Shown here: piece after piece, positions 37,363-45,106 of the stretch
How positions within the stretch are numbered: position 1 is the first letter of the stretch
Layout: each line of letters begins with the position of its first letter
NCBI GenBank assembly: GCA_017134815.1
Contig: CP071032.1
Span: 1,732,001 to 1,796,000 of the forward strand
DNA from: Lentisphaerota bacterium
GTDB taxonomy: Bacteria; Verrucomicrobiota; Lentisphaeria; Victivallales; Victivallaceae
DNA length: 64,000 nt
Direction of reading: 5' to 3'
Position numbers and translations under genes: made by a program
Notes under the pieces: generated by a model
Databases searched by the model: none
Told to the model about the DNA's origin: nothing
The model's input: only the letters and a program-made list of their open reading frames with translations

Positions 37363-39507
37363 ATGAGCAGCTTCACCAGAAAGCAGGCTATAGCAGCAAT
37401 TGCTGAAGATTGCATCGAAGACCGTCTGGATATCACCGAAAACGCCATCACAGACGTTTACGGCGAGGATGTTTTTACACTTAAGGTAATGAAGGAATAT
37501 CTGCCTAAAGATGTATTCAAAAAACTCAATCGGACGGTTAAAGAAGGCAAGGAAATTGACCCGGGCATTGCCGACGATGTCGCCAATGCCATGAAACAAT
37601 GGGCAATCAGCAAAGGTGCCAGCCATTACACTCACTGGTTCCAGCCGCTGACCGGATCAACCGCTGAAAAACACGACTCGTTTGTCGAAGCTGACGGCGA
37701 CGGCAATGTCATTCTTAATTTCTCCGGCAAGAACCTGATCGTCGGCGAACCCGATGCCTCAAGCTTCCCGTCAGGTGGACTTCGGTCGACATTTGAAGCC
37801 CGCGGCTACACTGCGTGGGACCCGACAAGCCCGGCATTCATCAAACGCGGCAAAAATGGTTCGACGCTCTGTATTCCGACAGCATTCTGTTCTTACACCG
37901 GCGAAGCCCTTGATAAGAAAACACCACTGCTTCGCTCCATACAGGCTGTCAACATTCAGGTAAAACGTCTGCTTAAATGCTTTGGTGAAGTTGACGCCGG
38001 TCGACCGGGAGTCACGCTCGGAGCTGAACAGGAGTATTTTCTGGTTGACAAGCGTATATACATGTGCCGCCCAGATTTAATCCAGACCGGCCGCACGCTT
38101 TTCGGTGCCGCGCCATCAAAGCATCAGCAGCTTGACGACCATTATTTCGGTGCCATCAAACCGCGGGTTCTGGCATTTATGACTGAAGTGGATCAGGAGC
38201 TCTGGAAGCTTGGCATTCCAGCAAAAACCCGGCATAATGAGGTAGCTCCAGCTCAGTTTGAGATCGCACCGATGTTTGAAGAACTCAATCTGGCTGTCGA
38301 CCACAACATGATTATGATGGAAGTACTGCGTCAGGTAGCCGACCGGCACGGTTTTGTCTGCCTGCTTCACGAAAAACCTTTTGCCGGTGTCAACGGTTCA
38401 GGCAAGCATAACAACTGGTCAATAGGCACCAGTACCATGAACCTGCTCAAACCGGGAGAAAACCCGCATCGTAACGCTCTGTTTCTAACCACACTTTGCG
38501 CGGTTATTAAAGCGGTCCACTGTCACGGCGACCTGCTGCGGGTATCCACTGCTGCTGCCGGTAATGACCACCGTCTTGGCGCAAATGAAGCTCCGCCGGC
38601 TATCATTTCCATATTCCTGGGTGAACAGCTTACCGACGTAATTGAGCAGATTGAAAAAGGCGGTGCCAAAAGCTCCAAAAGCAGCGAGTCTCTGGAAATC
38701 GGCGTAGATGCCCTGCCTCCGCTGCCGCGCGATACCACTGACCGGAACCGCACCAGCCCATTTGCCTTTACCGGCAATAAGTTTGAATTCCGGGCACCGG
38801 GCTCCAGCCAGTCCTGCGCCGGCTGTAATGTAATTATCAATACAATTGTAGCTGAAGCGCTGGATGAAATCTGTACGGTACTGGAAAAGTGCACTCCTGA
38901 AAATTTCCAGGAAACCCTCCAGGGTCTGCTGCAGAAAATTATCAAGGAGCATAAGAATATTATTTTCAATGGCGACAACTACAGCAAAGACTGGGTTGTC
39001 GAGGCTGAAAGACGCGGCTTGCCCAACCTCAAGAACACTCCGACCGCACTGCGGGCATTCAAAGACGAAAAAAATATTAAACTCTTTGAAAAGTATGGCG
39101 TCTTCTCTGAGAATGAAGTCGAATCCCGTTACGAAGTGTTTATGGAAGAATATACTACCAAGATCAATATTGAGGGCGAACTGGCTTTGAATATCGGTCG
39201 AACCATGATTATGCCTGCTGCCCTGAAACAGCAGCGCCAGATGGCTGAAAGCCTCCTGCATTTGCGGGAACTGGGTATTTTTGCCGGCACGGCCGAACAG
39301 GAAAGTCTGGTTGCCAGAATTGGCGAACTGGTTGGCAGCCTGGCTGGTGAATGCGATACACTGGAAAAAGCCAATAAAAGCGGCGAACCGGAAAAAATTA
39401 TTGAAGCCATGCATAAGCTTCGTGAAGTTTGTGACGCTCTTGAAAATATTGTCAGTGATGAATGCTGGCCTCTTCCCAAGTACAGTGAAATGCTGTTCAT
39501 TTACTAA
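37363..39507 (+). CDS. glnN: Glutamine synthetase type III
   Basis: 714 residues, typical of GSIII (about 700-730) and much larger than GSI. It carries the type III block SFPSGGLRSTFEARGYTAWDP, the metal-site Glu motif GAEQEYFLVD, KTRHNEVAPAQFEIAPMFEE, VNGSGKHNNWSIGT (ATP/Glu loop) and RTSPFAFTGNKFEFRAPGSSQS. It joins ammonia to glutamate at ATP cost in the cytosol and forms dodecamers in studied members. It is monocistronic with its own long upstream region (sigma-54 promoter plus palindromes) and a strong hairpin terminator. AAGGAAAAAGG precedes ATG 37363. It is the only glutamine synthetase in the window. Confidence 0.98.
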   Translation: MSSFTRKQAIAAIAEDCIEDRLDITENAITDVYGEDVFTLKVMKEYLPKDVFKKLNRTVKEGKEIDPGIADDVANAMKQWAISKGASHYTHWFQPLTGSTAEKHDSFVEADGDGNVILNFSGKNLIVGEPDASSFPSGGLRSTFEARGYTAWDPTSPAFIKRGKNGSTLCIPTAFCSYTGEALDKKTPLLRSIQAVNIQVKRLLKCFGEVDAGRPGVTLGAEQEYFLVDKRIYMCRPDLIQTGRTLFGAAPSKHQQLDDHYFGAIKPRVLAFMTEVDQELWKLGIPAKTRHNEVAPAQFEIAPMFEELNLAVDHNMIMMEVLRQVADRHGFVCLLHEKPFAGVNGSGKHNNWSIGTSTMNLLKPGENPHRNALFLTTLCAVIKAVHCHGDLLRVSTAAAGNDHRLGANEAPPAIISIFLGEQLTDVIEQIEKGGAKSSKSSESLEIGVDALPPLPRDTTDRNRTSPFAFTGNKFEFRAPGSSQSCAGCNVIINTIVAEALDEICTVLEKCTPENFQETLQGLLQKIIKEHKNIIFNGDNYSKDWVVEAERRGLPNLKNTPTALRAFKDEKNIKLFEKYGVFSENEVESRYEVFMEEYTTKINIEGELALNIGRTMIMPAALKQQRQMAESLLHLRELGIFAGTAEQESLVARIGELVGSLAGECDTLEKANKSGEPEKIIEAMHKLREVCDALENIVSDECWPLPKYSEMLFIY

Positions 39508-39512
39508 ACATG

Positions 39513-39538
39513 ATCGCGGGGGCAACTGCCCCCGCGAT
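39513..39538 (+). terminator. Hairpin terminator after glnN
   Basis: ATCGCGGGGGC-AACT-GCCCCCGCGAT, an 11-bp GC-rich stem six bases after the stop. The following AATTCTATT is only weakly T-rich, but stem strength supports termination. Confidence 0.7.
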
Positions 39539-39574
39539 AATTCTATTCAATATCTGTCATTAATGCGTCATCGA

Positions 39575-40681
39575 CTAACCGTTCACCATGGGAGCAACAG
39601 CGTCAGCCATGACGTCAAAGAAATTACCCACCCACTTGACTGGAGTCCTGATCTCTGTTGATGCCAGATATGCTCCCAGAGAATACTTGTCATCCGGTGC
39701 ATACCCATGCATGCCAAGCAGAGGCTGCCTGAGCGCATCATTAGGGTATATCTGGTGCCCCGGGTCCAGCAGAAGAATAGTTTCCCCAAAAATGTTCTCC
39801 TGAAAATTTATCCCGTAACGATCTTTCTCGTCCTCACTAAGAATATGGCTGTGGCGAATTCGGCGCAACCGGTCAATAATAATAGATCTCGCCCGGCTGT
39901 TCTCAAACCAGAACCTCGCCATTGTGGGATCATAAGCCGCGTGATAATCATGCCCGAAATCCAAGTTTAAACAATCAATTTTACGCCTGACATCAATCCG
40001 GTCTGGAGCAATTGTAATCCCGTGTCCTGAAAACAGGGACAGATTAAAATCGTTATAAGCCTGACATCCAGTACGGTATACGGCTTTCAATTCCCTTTCG
40101 AACATTTTAAGGCGCTGCACAATGGAACGTTCATCATAAGGGGAAAGATGCAGCAATGGATCCAGTTCATCAACCTGGATGAATGCAAAATGTACACTGC
40201 GTCGCTTCATCCGCTGCCGCAGGGAACTGAATGTCTGATCAAACTGGCCCGGATGTATTTTTGCAATATAATGCGGTATGCGGTTCTCATGAATAATGTC
40301 TATTATGCTTTTCAGCGGGTGAAAATGGTGTGGTTTCAACTCTGAACCCACCCCTCTTTCTGGACACAAGTGACGCAGACCACGCAAAGGAGTCTTGACT
40401 TTCCCGAAGTATCCGGAAGGGAGACCTGCCAGCAACAATAAAAGCTTACGAGAGATATCCTTGAAATTATTGGAACGCTTGAAGTACCAACTGCTAAACT
40501 GACCATGACTTACCGGGGTTTTACCGGTTAGCGCAGAAGAAAGCGCTGCATCAGAACCACCAAGCTGTGACACCACTGCCTGACGTTCAGTGCAGACTTC
40601 ATACATGAAGTTATACTGATTGAACAGTTCCCATCCGGGGCCTGTAAAATAGATAAAAACATGTGCCTTGTCATTCCTCAC
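39575..40681 (-). CDS. Alkaline-phosphatase-superfamily-like protein with altered metal site
   Basis: 368 residues from GTG 40681 (GAGGG five bases upstream; GTG 40693 is an alternative). It begins HVFIYFTGPGWELFNQYN, where phosphodiesterases of this superfamily have an IDGLGWE-type start; the first metal-binding Asp is replaced. The nucleophile region VVSQLGGSDAALSSALTGKTPVSHGQF is recognisable with the Ser/Thr environment. AFIQVDELDPLLHL resembles the second metal loop (usually D..DH). The C-terminal part has LFSGHGIT and LDPGHQIYPND. Membership is likely but catalytic competence is doubtful. The stop is convergent with glnN. A small upstream frame overlaps its start. Confidence 0.7.
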   Translation of the reverse strand: MRNDKAHVFIYFTGPGWELFNQYNFMYEVCTERQAVVSQLGGSDAALSSALTGKTPVSHGQFSSWYFKRSNNFKDISRKLLLLLAGLPSGYFGKVKTPLRGLRHLCPERGVGSELKPHHFHPLKSIIDIIHENRIPHYIAKIHPGQFDQTFSSLRQRMKRRSVHFAFIQVDELDPLLHLSPYDERSIVQRLKMFERELKAVYRTGCQAYNDFNLSLFSGHGITIAPDRIDVRRKIDCLNLDFGHDYHAAYDPTMARFWFENSRARSIIIDRLRRIRHSHILSEDEKDRYGINFQENIFGETILLLDPGHQIYPNDALRQPLLGMHGYAPDDKYSLGAYLASTEIRTPVKWVGNFFDVMADAVAPMVNG

Positions 40682-40904
40682 ACTTGCCCTCACGAGCTGT
40701 TATGATACAAACGGTTCCGCCATCAAAATGGAACCGGGAAATAACCGGCACAAGATTCGTGCGCCCTTGTCGGCAGATTCTGGAATCCAGCTGCCTTGCG
40801 GGCGGCTGGATTCCAGCCAAGCGATACTCCTCCTTTTCCCGTATCTCCTCAAAGACACTCCCCAGTATCGCCCGACGCAACATGGCGTTAAGGGCGCCTC
40901 TCAA
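40671..40904 (-). CDS. Possible small protein upstream of and overlapping the phosphatase-like gene
   Basis: Open frame of 77 residues from TTG 40904 (AAGG six bases upstream; an internal ATG at 40883 is possible). It contains LRRAILGSVFEEIREKEEYRLAG, a helical start, then IQPPARQLDSRICRQGRTN and a hydrophobic strand (TVCIITA). The stop overlaps the start of the phosphatase-like gene, as expected for a coupled pair. Against it, a 12-bp inverted repeat lies in the middle. The family is not recognised. Treat as tentative. Confidence 0.4.
   Translation of the reverse strand: MRGALNAMLRRAILGSVFEEIREKEEYRLAGIQPPARQLDSRICRQGRTNLVPVISRFHFDGGTVCIITAREGKCEE
40780..40816. repeat. Perfect 12-bp inverted repeat; each arm contains an 11-bp odd palindrome
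   Basis: CTGGAATCCAGC ... GCTGGATTCCAG with a 13-bp centre. Each arm contains CTGGA-N-TCCAG, so the element can be read as two operator half-sites 25 bp apart or as an mRNA hairpin. No T run follows on either strand. Confidence 0.8.
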
Positions 40905-41547
40905 ATTTTACCTTATAATAACATAAGGAAAATATAAATCTTTTTTCAAAGCAGGGGTAAGATGAGCGAAAAACTCTCCAGCTGGCACTCTATCAAATGT
41001 CAGCCTCTTACAGCCCTCCCGATTTTTCAACAGACAAAAGCATTAAGCTGCTGCAAAAGTATTTCCAGTGCTTTTTGCTATTGCCGCACTTAATGTGTAG
41101 AAAGATTCATGCCAACTTGCTTATAATAAGTATAACAACCTAATAACTATATGTTTAGCTATTTATTTAAAAATAATGATGTCATATATACAGTTACAAA
41201 TTATATTTAAATATAAACGACAAAATAACACATAAGTACATATATATAAATAAATTACACGTTTGTAAAATTTCTTTACAAATAAAAATTATTTGACACC
41301 AATAAATTGACACTAAAAGAGGTAAATGACAAAAATATCCGGATAAAGTATTGACCAGGACTCTATCGCTGGTAAGAAAAATTAGTGATTACTATAAAAA
41401 TTATTACATATTATGGAAAATACGATTCTGGTTTAAACAAAACTTAATATATTAAAAATTCATAGCTGCTTTTTGAAGCACGCTCCAGATACAATGCAAA
41501 TTTCAGGTTTCAATGTCAGTAGCTGCTAATCAGGTAATCAGGATTGA
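40905..41547 (+). other. Long AT-rich intergenic region upstream of capsid cassette B
   Basis: Strongly AT-rich, especially 41140-41470. It holds TTACA-CGTT-TGTAA (41255-41268), identical in form to the glnN palindromes, and overlapping it TTTGTAAA-N5-TTTACAAA (41262-41282). TTGACA occurs twice near 41292-41312 without a convincing -10 partner. A 43-codon frame (40962-41093, with GGGGTAAG before its ATG) is the only small frame of note and its composition is unremarkable. I see no other gene. Confidence 0.55.
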
Positions 41548-41757
41548 CATGAACCACAAATCTTCTTTGATATTTATTCTCAGGGTACTGGCACAAACTC
41601 TCCTCCTTATGATATCAAACAACAGCTGACTCTACTGCGGCCTGAGGACCTGCAAAAATCCGGGTGGTTGACATTTTTTCCTTTAGTAACGCGTGGTCAC
41701 TCACGTAAAAAAGCTGTGAAGTCAGCCCAGACTAAATCACAAAAAGGAGAACCTTGA
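41548..41757 (+). pseudogene. 5'-truncated remnant of a gene preceding the phage scaffold gene
   Basis: A frame open for 69 codons with no ATG/GTG start at its head. It reads EPQIFFDIYSQGTGTNSPPY, then DIKQQLTLLRPEDLQKSGW and a basic tail. Its TGA overlaps the scaffold ATG (TGATG), the coupled geometry seen between adjacent phage genes. It looks like the 3' end of a lost upstream virion or packaging gene. The family is not recognised. Confidence 0.4.
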
Positions 41758-42371
41758 TGAACTTAAATGAAATCATCAGAAAAGCAGCCGAAGGCCTGGA
41801 GCTTTCCCCGGCAGAGCGTCAGGCGCTTAAGGAATTTCGCCCGGATGGAATTCCCAAGAGTCGCCTTGATAACGAAATAGCCAGGCGCAAAGAACTGGAA
41901 AAAAACAACAGTCAGCTGGCCGGTCAAGTTCAGCAGTTGAACTCAAAGGTTGATGCACTGGAAAGCCGGGATTTATCTGAAACCGAGCGAATTAAAAAAA
42001 ATCACGGGCAGAAAGTCGATCAAATGCAAAAAGATATTTCTGAATTGACCCGGGAACGTGACTCGGCCAGAAAACAACTTGAGTCTCTGCACTTCAGGCA
42101 AAAAATCAATCAGCTCGCCGCCAAACACCGTTTTGACAATGCGGATTTTCTTGAATACCTGATTCGTAAAGACGGTGTTGCTATTGAAGATGAAGAACAG
42201 GTTGAGTCGTTTATTGACGAACTCAAACAAAGTAACCCAAAGCATTTTCGAGTTGAAGTGCGCTCTGGTGCAGGAAGTAAAATTGGCACCCATGAGACCG
42301 GTTTTGCAACCGCGGAAAAGTCCGGAGATATCGCTGGTATGCTTGAAAATGCTCCGGAAATCAGAAACTGA
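41757..42371 (+). CDS. Phage scaffold-like protein (GP20-type minor structural protein)
   Basis: 204 residues from ATG 41757 (AAAAAGGAGA upstream). A short N-terminal segment PDGIPKSRLDNEIARRKELE is the common opening of scaffold proteins of this kind. A long coiled coil (about 45-125; NSQLAGQVQQLNSKVDALES, DISELTRERDSARKQLESL) follows, then a compact C-terminal domain with FDNADFLEYLIRKDGVAIED. It is predicted to assist capsid assembly and lies directly before the capsid gene (28 bp), the standard order in tailed phages. No protease domain is fused. Confidence 0.88.
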   Translation: MNLNEIIRKAAEGLELSPAERQALKEFRPDGIPKSRLDNEIARRKELEKNNSQLAGQVQQLNSKVDALESRDLSETERIKKNHGQKVDQMQKDISELTRERDSARKQLESLHFRQKINQLAAKHRFDNADFLEYLIRKDGVAIEDEEQVESFIDELKQSNPKHFRVEVRSGAGSKIGTHETGFATAEKSGDIAGMLENAPEIRN

Positions 42372-42399
42372 AATCAACCTCACAACCAAAGGAAAAAAA

Positions 42400-43551
42400 A
42401 TGACCCTTTATTCTTACAGTTTCGCAAACAAAAAACGTGATCTCACTGATGTCCTTTCTACTGTGATCAAAGATGAACCACGCTTTATTTCCAACTTTAA
42501 ACGCGTTGAAGACTCTACCCAGCAGAAACATGAATGGCTGGAAGATCAGATTGCAGGCCGCGCGGTAACCGCTACAGCCGTCACCTCAATGAAAGTTACT
42601 GCGTCTGCAAGTGACCTCACAAAAATAAAAGTCGGCACTCTGCTTGTTCCCAAGAACGACTCCGTCCTGTTTAAAGTGGTTTCGATTGACTCGGCAACCA
42701 CTTTCACCGTCGCCAAAGCCGCATCTAACGGCTCCAGCAAAAATGCTCCGGCGCCAAGCGACGTCCTTAATATTGTCAGTTCTCCAATGGCTGAAGGCAG
42801 TGCTAACGGTGACGGGGAAGAGTCTTATCAGCTCAGCGGCACTGACTTCAACTGCAGTCAGATATTTCGCAAGGACATTGTCTTAACCGGTTCTGCACTT
42901 GCAGTAAATGTCTTTGGAAGTGTGGACAACCAGCTTAATCGCCAGACGGCTTTTGCACTGGGGGAGTCTGCGAGAGACCTCAACCGGGTTGCATTGTTCG
43001 GACGTCGAGTAGAAGGAAACTCTGCAAACCGCGGCGAAACCGGAGGACTTTACTTTTTCGGCACTCAGAGCGGTTGTCAGACAATTGCTGCCGGAAATAA
43101 GGCGCTGGACAGTTTTGTCATCAACGACGCAGCCCAGGTCATACTAAGTGAAGGCGGTAATCCAACTCAAATCCTGTGCTCACCGGGACAGGCCCGGGTG
43201 CTGTCCAATGAGTTTAAAGACAAATTGCAGGTTGTGCGTTCCGATGAAAAGCGCGGGGCTTATGTTGCAGTTGTCGTTAATGAAATCAATGGGCGCGCAA
43301 TGACAATTATGGCTGATCCGGATATGCCGGACAGCGATGCCTGGGTAATGGATATTAACGGTTTTGGACTCTCAAACCTGAAGGGTCGGGCCATGAGCGA
43401 CGAGGATGCCACTCCTAAGGGCTTTGACGGTATAAAGCGCATGGCTCTGGGAGAGTTGACTCTTGAGTTTAAAAATGCCAAACAGCGCCTGTGCCGTATT
43501 CACGGTTTGAAATCAAGTCTTGAAGTAATGGCGGCAATCCGCTCTGCATAA
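42400..43551 (+). CDS. Major capsid protein, HK97-fold, SU10/DUF5309-like
   Basis: 383 residues from ATG 42400 (AAAGGAAAA upstream; the frame is open upstream but overlaps the scaffold gene). The N-arm is FANKKRDLTDVLSTVIKDEP. An inserted Ig-like beta domain (about 60-125; VGTLLVPKNDSVLFKVVSID, ATTFTVAKA) and EDQIAGRAVTATA are typical of the SU10/DUF5309 capsid group. The core is QLNRQTAFALGESARDLNRVA, and the C-terminus has ALGELTLEFKNAKQRLCRIHG. It would form the icosahedral shell. The complete reading frame and the stem-loop after the stop suggest a maintained gene. Confidence 0.9.
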   Translation: MTLYSYSFANKKRDLTDVLSTVIKDEPRFISNFKRVEDSTQQKHEWLEDQIAGRAVTATAVTSMKVTASASDLTKIKVGTLLVPKNDSVLFKVVSIDSATTFTVAKAASNGSSKNAPAPSDVLNIVSSPMAEGSANGDGEESYQLSGTDFNCSQIFRKDIVLTGSALAVNVFGSVDNQLNRQTAFALGESARDLNRVALFGRRVEGNSANRGETGGLYFFGTQSGCQTIAAGNKALDSFVINDAAQVILSEGGNPTQILCSPGQARVLSNEFKDKLQVVRSDEKRGAYVAVVVNEINGRAMTIMADPDMPDSDAWVMDINGFGLSNLKGRAMSDEDATPKGFDGIKRMALGELTLEFKNAKQRLCRIHGLKSSLEVMAAIRSA

Positions 43552-43565
43552 TTAGTCCGTAATCC

Positions 43566-43590
43566 AGCCCCGCTGTGCGGGGCTTTCTAT
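43566..43590 (+). terminator. Hairpin after the capsid gene
   Basis: AGCCCCGC-TGT-GCGGGGCT followed by TTCTATAATTTT. An 8-bp GC stem right after the capsid stop is common in phages, where it reduces expression of downstream connector genes relative to the capsid. Confidence 0.75.
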
Positions 43591-43612
43591 AATTTTGAAT
43601 GGAGGTGGCTAT

Positions 43613-43975
43613 ATGATATCAATTCCAGCCGCAAATGAATACCTGCAGCGTCATTTGAAGCATGCTGCCTGGAGTGCTTTCGATGATTCAGCCAAGGCAG
43701 GAGCACTTAAGATGGCAGAAAATGATGTCTCTCTTTTTTTAGGAATTGAATCTGTTGATGAAAGTAGAATCTTTCAGCTTTGCGCAGTGTTTGAACAAGC
43801 GGTTTTCCTGTTGGAGAATTATGATTCTTTTGCTGCAGGCATAATTGTGGAATCAGAAAAGGTCGACGGAGTCGGATCAATCTCCTATAAAACAGGAAAT
43901 GAAACTGTTTACGGTCCGCGTACTCTGGCTTTCTTAAATCGTGAATGTTCCGGAAATCGTCTGGGAAGAGGCTGA
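43613..43975 (+). CDS. Phage head-tail connector-like protein (gp6-like)
   Basis: 120 residues from ATG 43613, chosen for the GGAGGT site 6 bp upstream rather than the TTG at 43595. Mostly helical: AANEYLQRHLKHAAWSAFDD, KAGALKMAENDVSLFLGI and RIFQLCAVFEQAVFLLENY. The pattern fits the adaptor proteins that follow the capsid gene in siphophages and bind the portal. Downstream, 43976-44100 contains a short open stretch (43983-44042, LSLTAGIYSGLRFSQSL) that may be a relic of another small gene. Identification rests on size, helix pattern and position. Confidence 0.7.
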   Translation: MISIPAANEYLQRHLKHAAWSAFDDSAKAGALKMAENDVSLFLGIESVDESRIFQLCAVFEQAVFLLENYDSFAAGIIVESEKVDGVGSISYKTGNETVYGPRTLAFLNRECSGNRLGRG

Positions 43976-44100
43976 AGCGGATTGACTTTGTCTTTAACAG
44001 CTGGAATTTATAGCGGGTTGCGCTTTTCACAAAGCCTTTAACAGGTAAGACTTTATACTGACAAAGGCCTACAGGAATCAAAAAGCAAAAGGAGTTTTGT

Positions 44101-44562
44101 ATGTATATGGCAACATCAGCCGAGGACCGTATACCAGAAATGATTGTGGGGTTTCACGGAATTGTAATTGGAGCCGTCTGCCGGGTTCCGGAATGGAAGA
44201 TAAAGCCGGTTTTGCAGGAACACCGCATTTACCTGGAGTCCGGGCAGAAAGTGGCTTCTGTAACCGCGAGACTTGAAATATCTCTGCCGCTTGAAATACT
44301 AGACATTTTCGATCGTTTCAGATCAAAAAATAAAACTGAACTCCCGGATGCCGAGGGTGAACTCAAAATAATACCTCTCTCCCCCGGAGACAGCAGCGGT
44401 TTTGTCTTTCCCAATGCCAGCATTTCCAGCGTCTCCTCCTTCAAGCCGGACTCAAATTGCGGCAGAAGCTTCAAAGTATGCTTTAAACTTTATCCGGATG
44501 AAAGGGGAAGATTCCTTATTAAGCTGCCTTGCCGGAAAGAGTCTTCGATATCGGAAACTTAA
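44101..44562 (+). CDS. Tail-tube-like protein, paralogue 1
   Basis: 153 residues from ATG 44101 (AAGGAG six bases upstream). Beta-rich: VGFHGIVIGAVCRVPEWKIK, VASVTARLEISLPLEILDIF and ELKIIPLSPGDSSGFVFPNA, ending RFLIKLPCRKES. It aligns over its whole length with the next gene (shared pattern HG.V..G..GA....P...I.P, G.L.IIP....D.SGF.FPNA), so the two arose by tandem duplication. This paralogue is the more divergent one. Tail-tube duplicates in phages can give a decorated tube or a terminator; its separate role is unknown. Confidence 0.7.
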   Translation: MYMATSAEDRIPEMIVGFHGIVIGAVCRVPEWKIKPVLQEHRIYLESGQKVASVTARLEISLPLEILDIFDRFRSKNKTELPDAEGELKIIPLSPGDSSGFVFPNASISSVSSFKPDSNCGRSFKVCFKLYPDERGRFLIKLPCRKESSISET

Positions 44563-44585
44563 AGGTTAATACCAGGAGATAAGTA

Positions 44586-45059
44586 ATGGATAATATAAAC
44601 AAGGAACTTTTTAAGCACGGCTCATGTGTAGTCAGCTTCAAGGGAAGCACGCTTGGTGCTACCGTTGACGGTCCGTCTTTTAATATTCAGCCTGAATATT
44701 ATGAATCTAAATGCGATCAGGCTGGAGGCAGGATTATCAGAAAAATAATTACCAATCTGAAAATAAATGTTGCAGCTGAAATTTTGGAAATTGACAATAC
44801 ACTGCGCAGGATATTTGATTCTGACGGCAAGATTACCGGTGCCTTAATCGGAACCGACCTGCTTAATGACGGCGGCGAACTGACCCTTATCCCAACCTGC
44901 AAGCAGGATAAAACCGGATACCGTTTTCCCAACGCGATACTGCTGCCGGAAGCGGATTATCAATTTAAAAGCACCGAGGACCACACCATGAAGGTTAATT
45001 TTGAAATTCACGAAAACAACGACGGGGTATTGATGGAAAAAATTGCATGTAATTCGTAA
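44586..45059 (+). CDS. Tail-tube-like protein, paralogue 2
   Basis: 157 residues from ATG 44586 (AGGAGAT upstream). It opens KHGSCVVSFKGSTLGATVDG and continues ITNLKINVAAEILEIDNTLR, ELTLIPTCKQDKTGYRFPNA and MKVNFEIHENNDGVLMEKIA. The G-S-T-L-G-A-T hairpin followed by E-rich strands is typical of siphophage tube proteins that stack as hexamers. It ends the cassette; the convergent ispE gene begins 47 bp further with an imperfect stem-loop between. Confidence 0.78.
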   Translation: MDNINKELFKHGSCVVSFKGSTLGATVDGPSFNIQPEYYESKCDQAGGRIIRKIITNLKINVAAEILEIDNTLRRIFDSDGKITGALIGTDLLNDGGELTLIPTCKQDKTGYRFPNAILLPEADYQFKSTEDHTMKVNFEIHENNDGVLMEKIACNS

Positions 45060-45106
45060 CCCGCAACTGATTGCCGCCGCGTTTCGGTATTTGCCGTGGC
45101 GCGGCT

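Noticed and set aside
38485-39525. A 346-codon frame antisense to glnN
   Set aside because: It overlaps the intact GSIII gene entirely; Phe/Asn-rich composition is the mirror of glnN codons.
41292-41312. Two TTGACA boxes upstream of cassette B
   Set aside because: No convincing -10 box at 16-18 bp spacing; AT-rich DNA produces such boxes often.
41597-41612. Possible sigma-54 promoter (CTGGCACAAACTCTCC) ahead of the scaffold gene
   Set aside because: The GG is followed 10 bp later by CC rather than GC, and it lies inside the coding-like remnant frame.
43707-44081. Minus-strand 124-codon frame across the connector gene
   Set aside because: It is antisense to the connector gene, which has a strong GGAGGT ribosome site and fits the cassette; the antisense frame has no such support.
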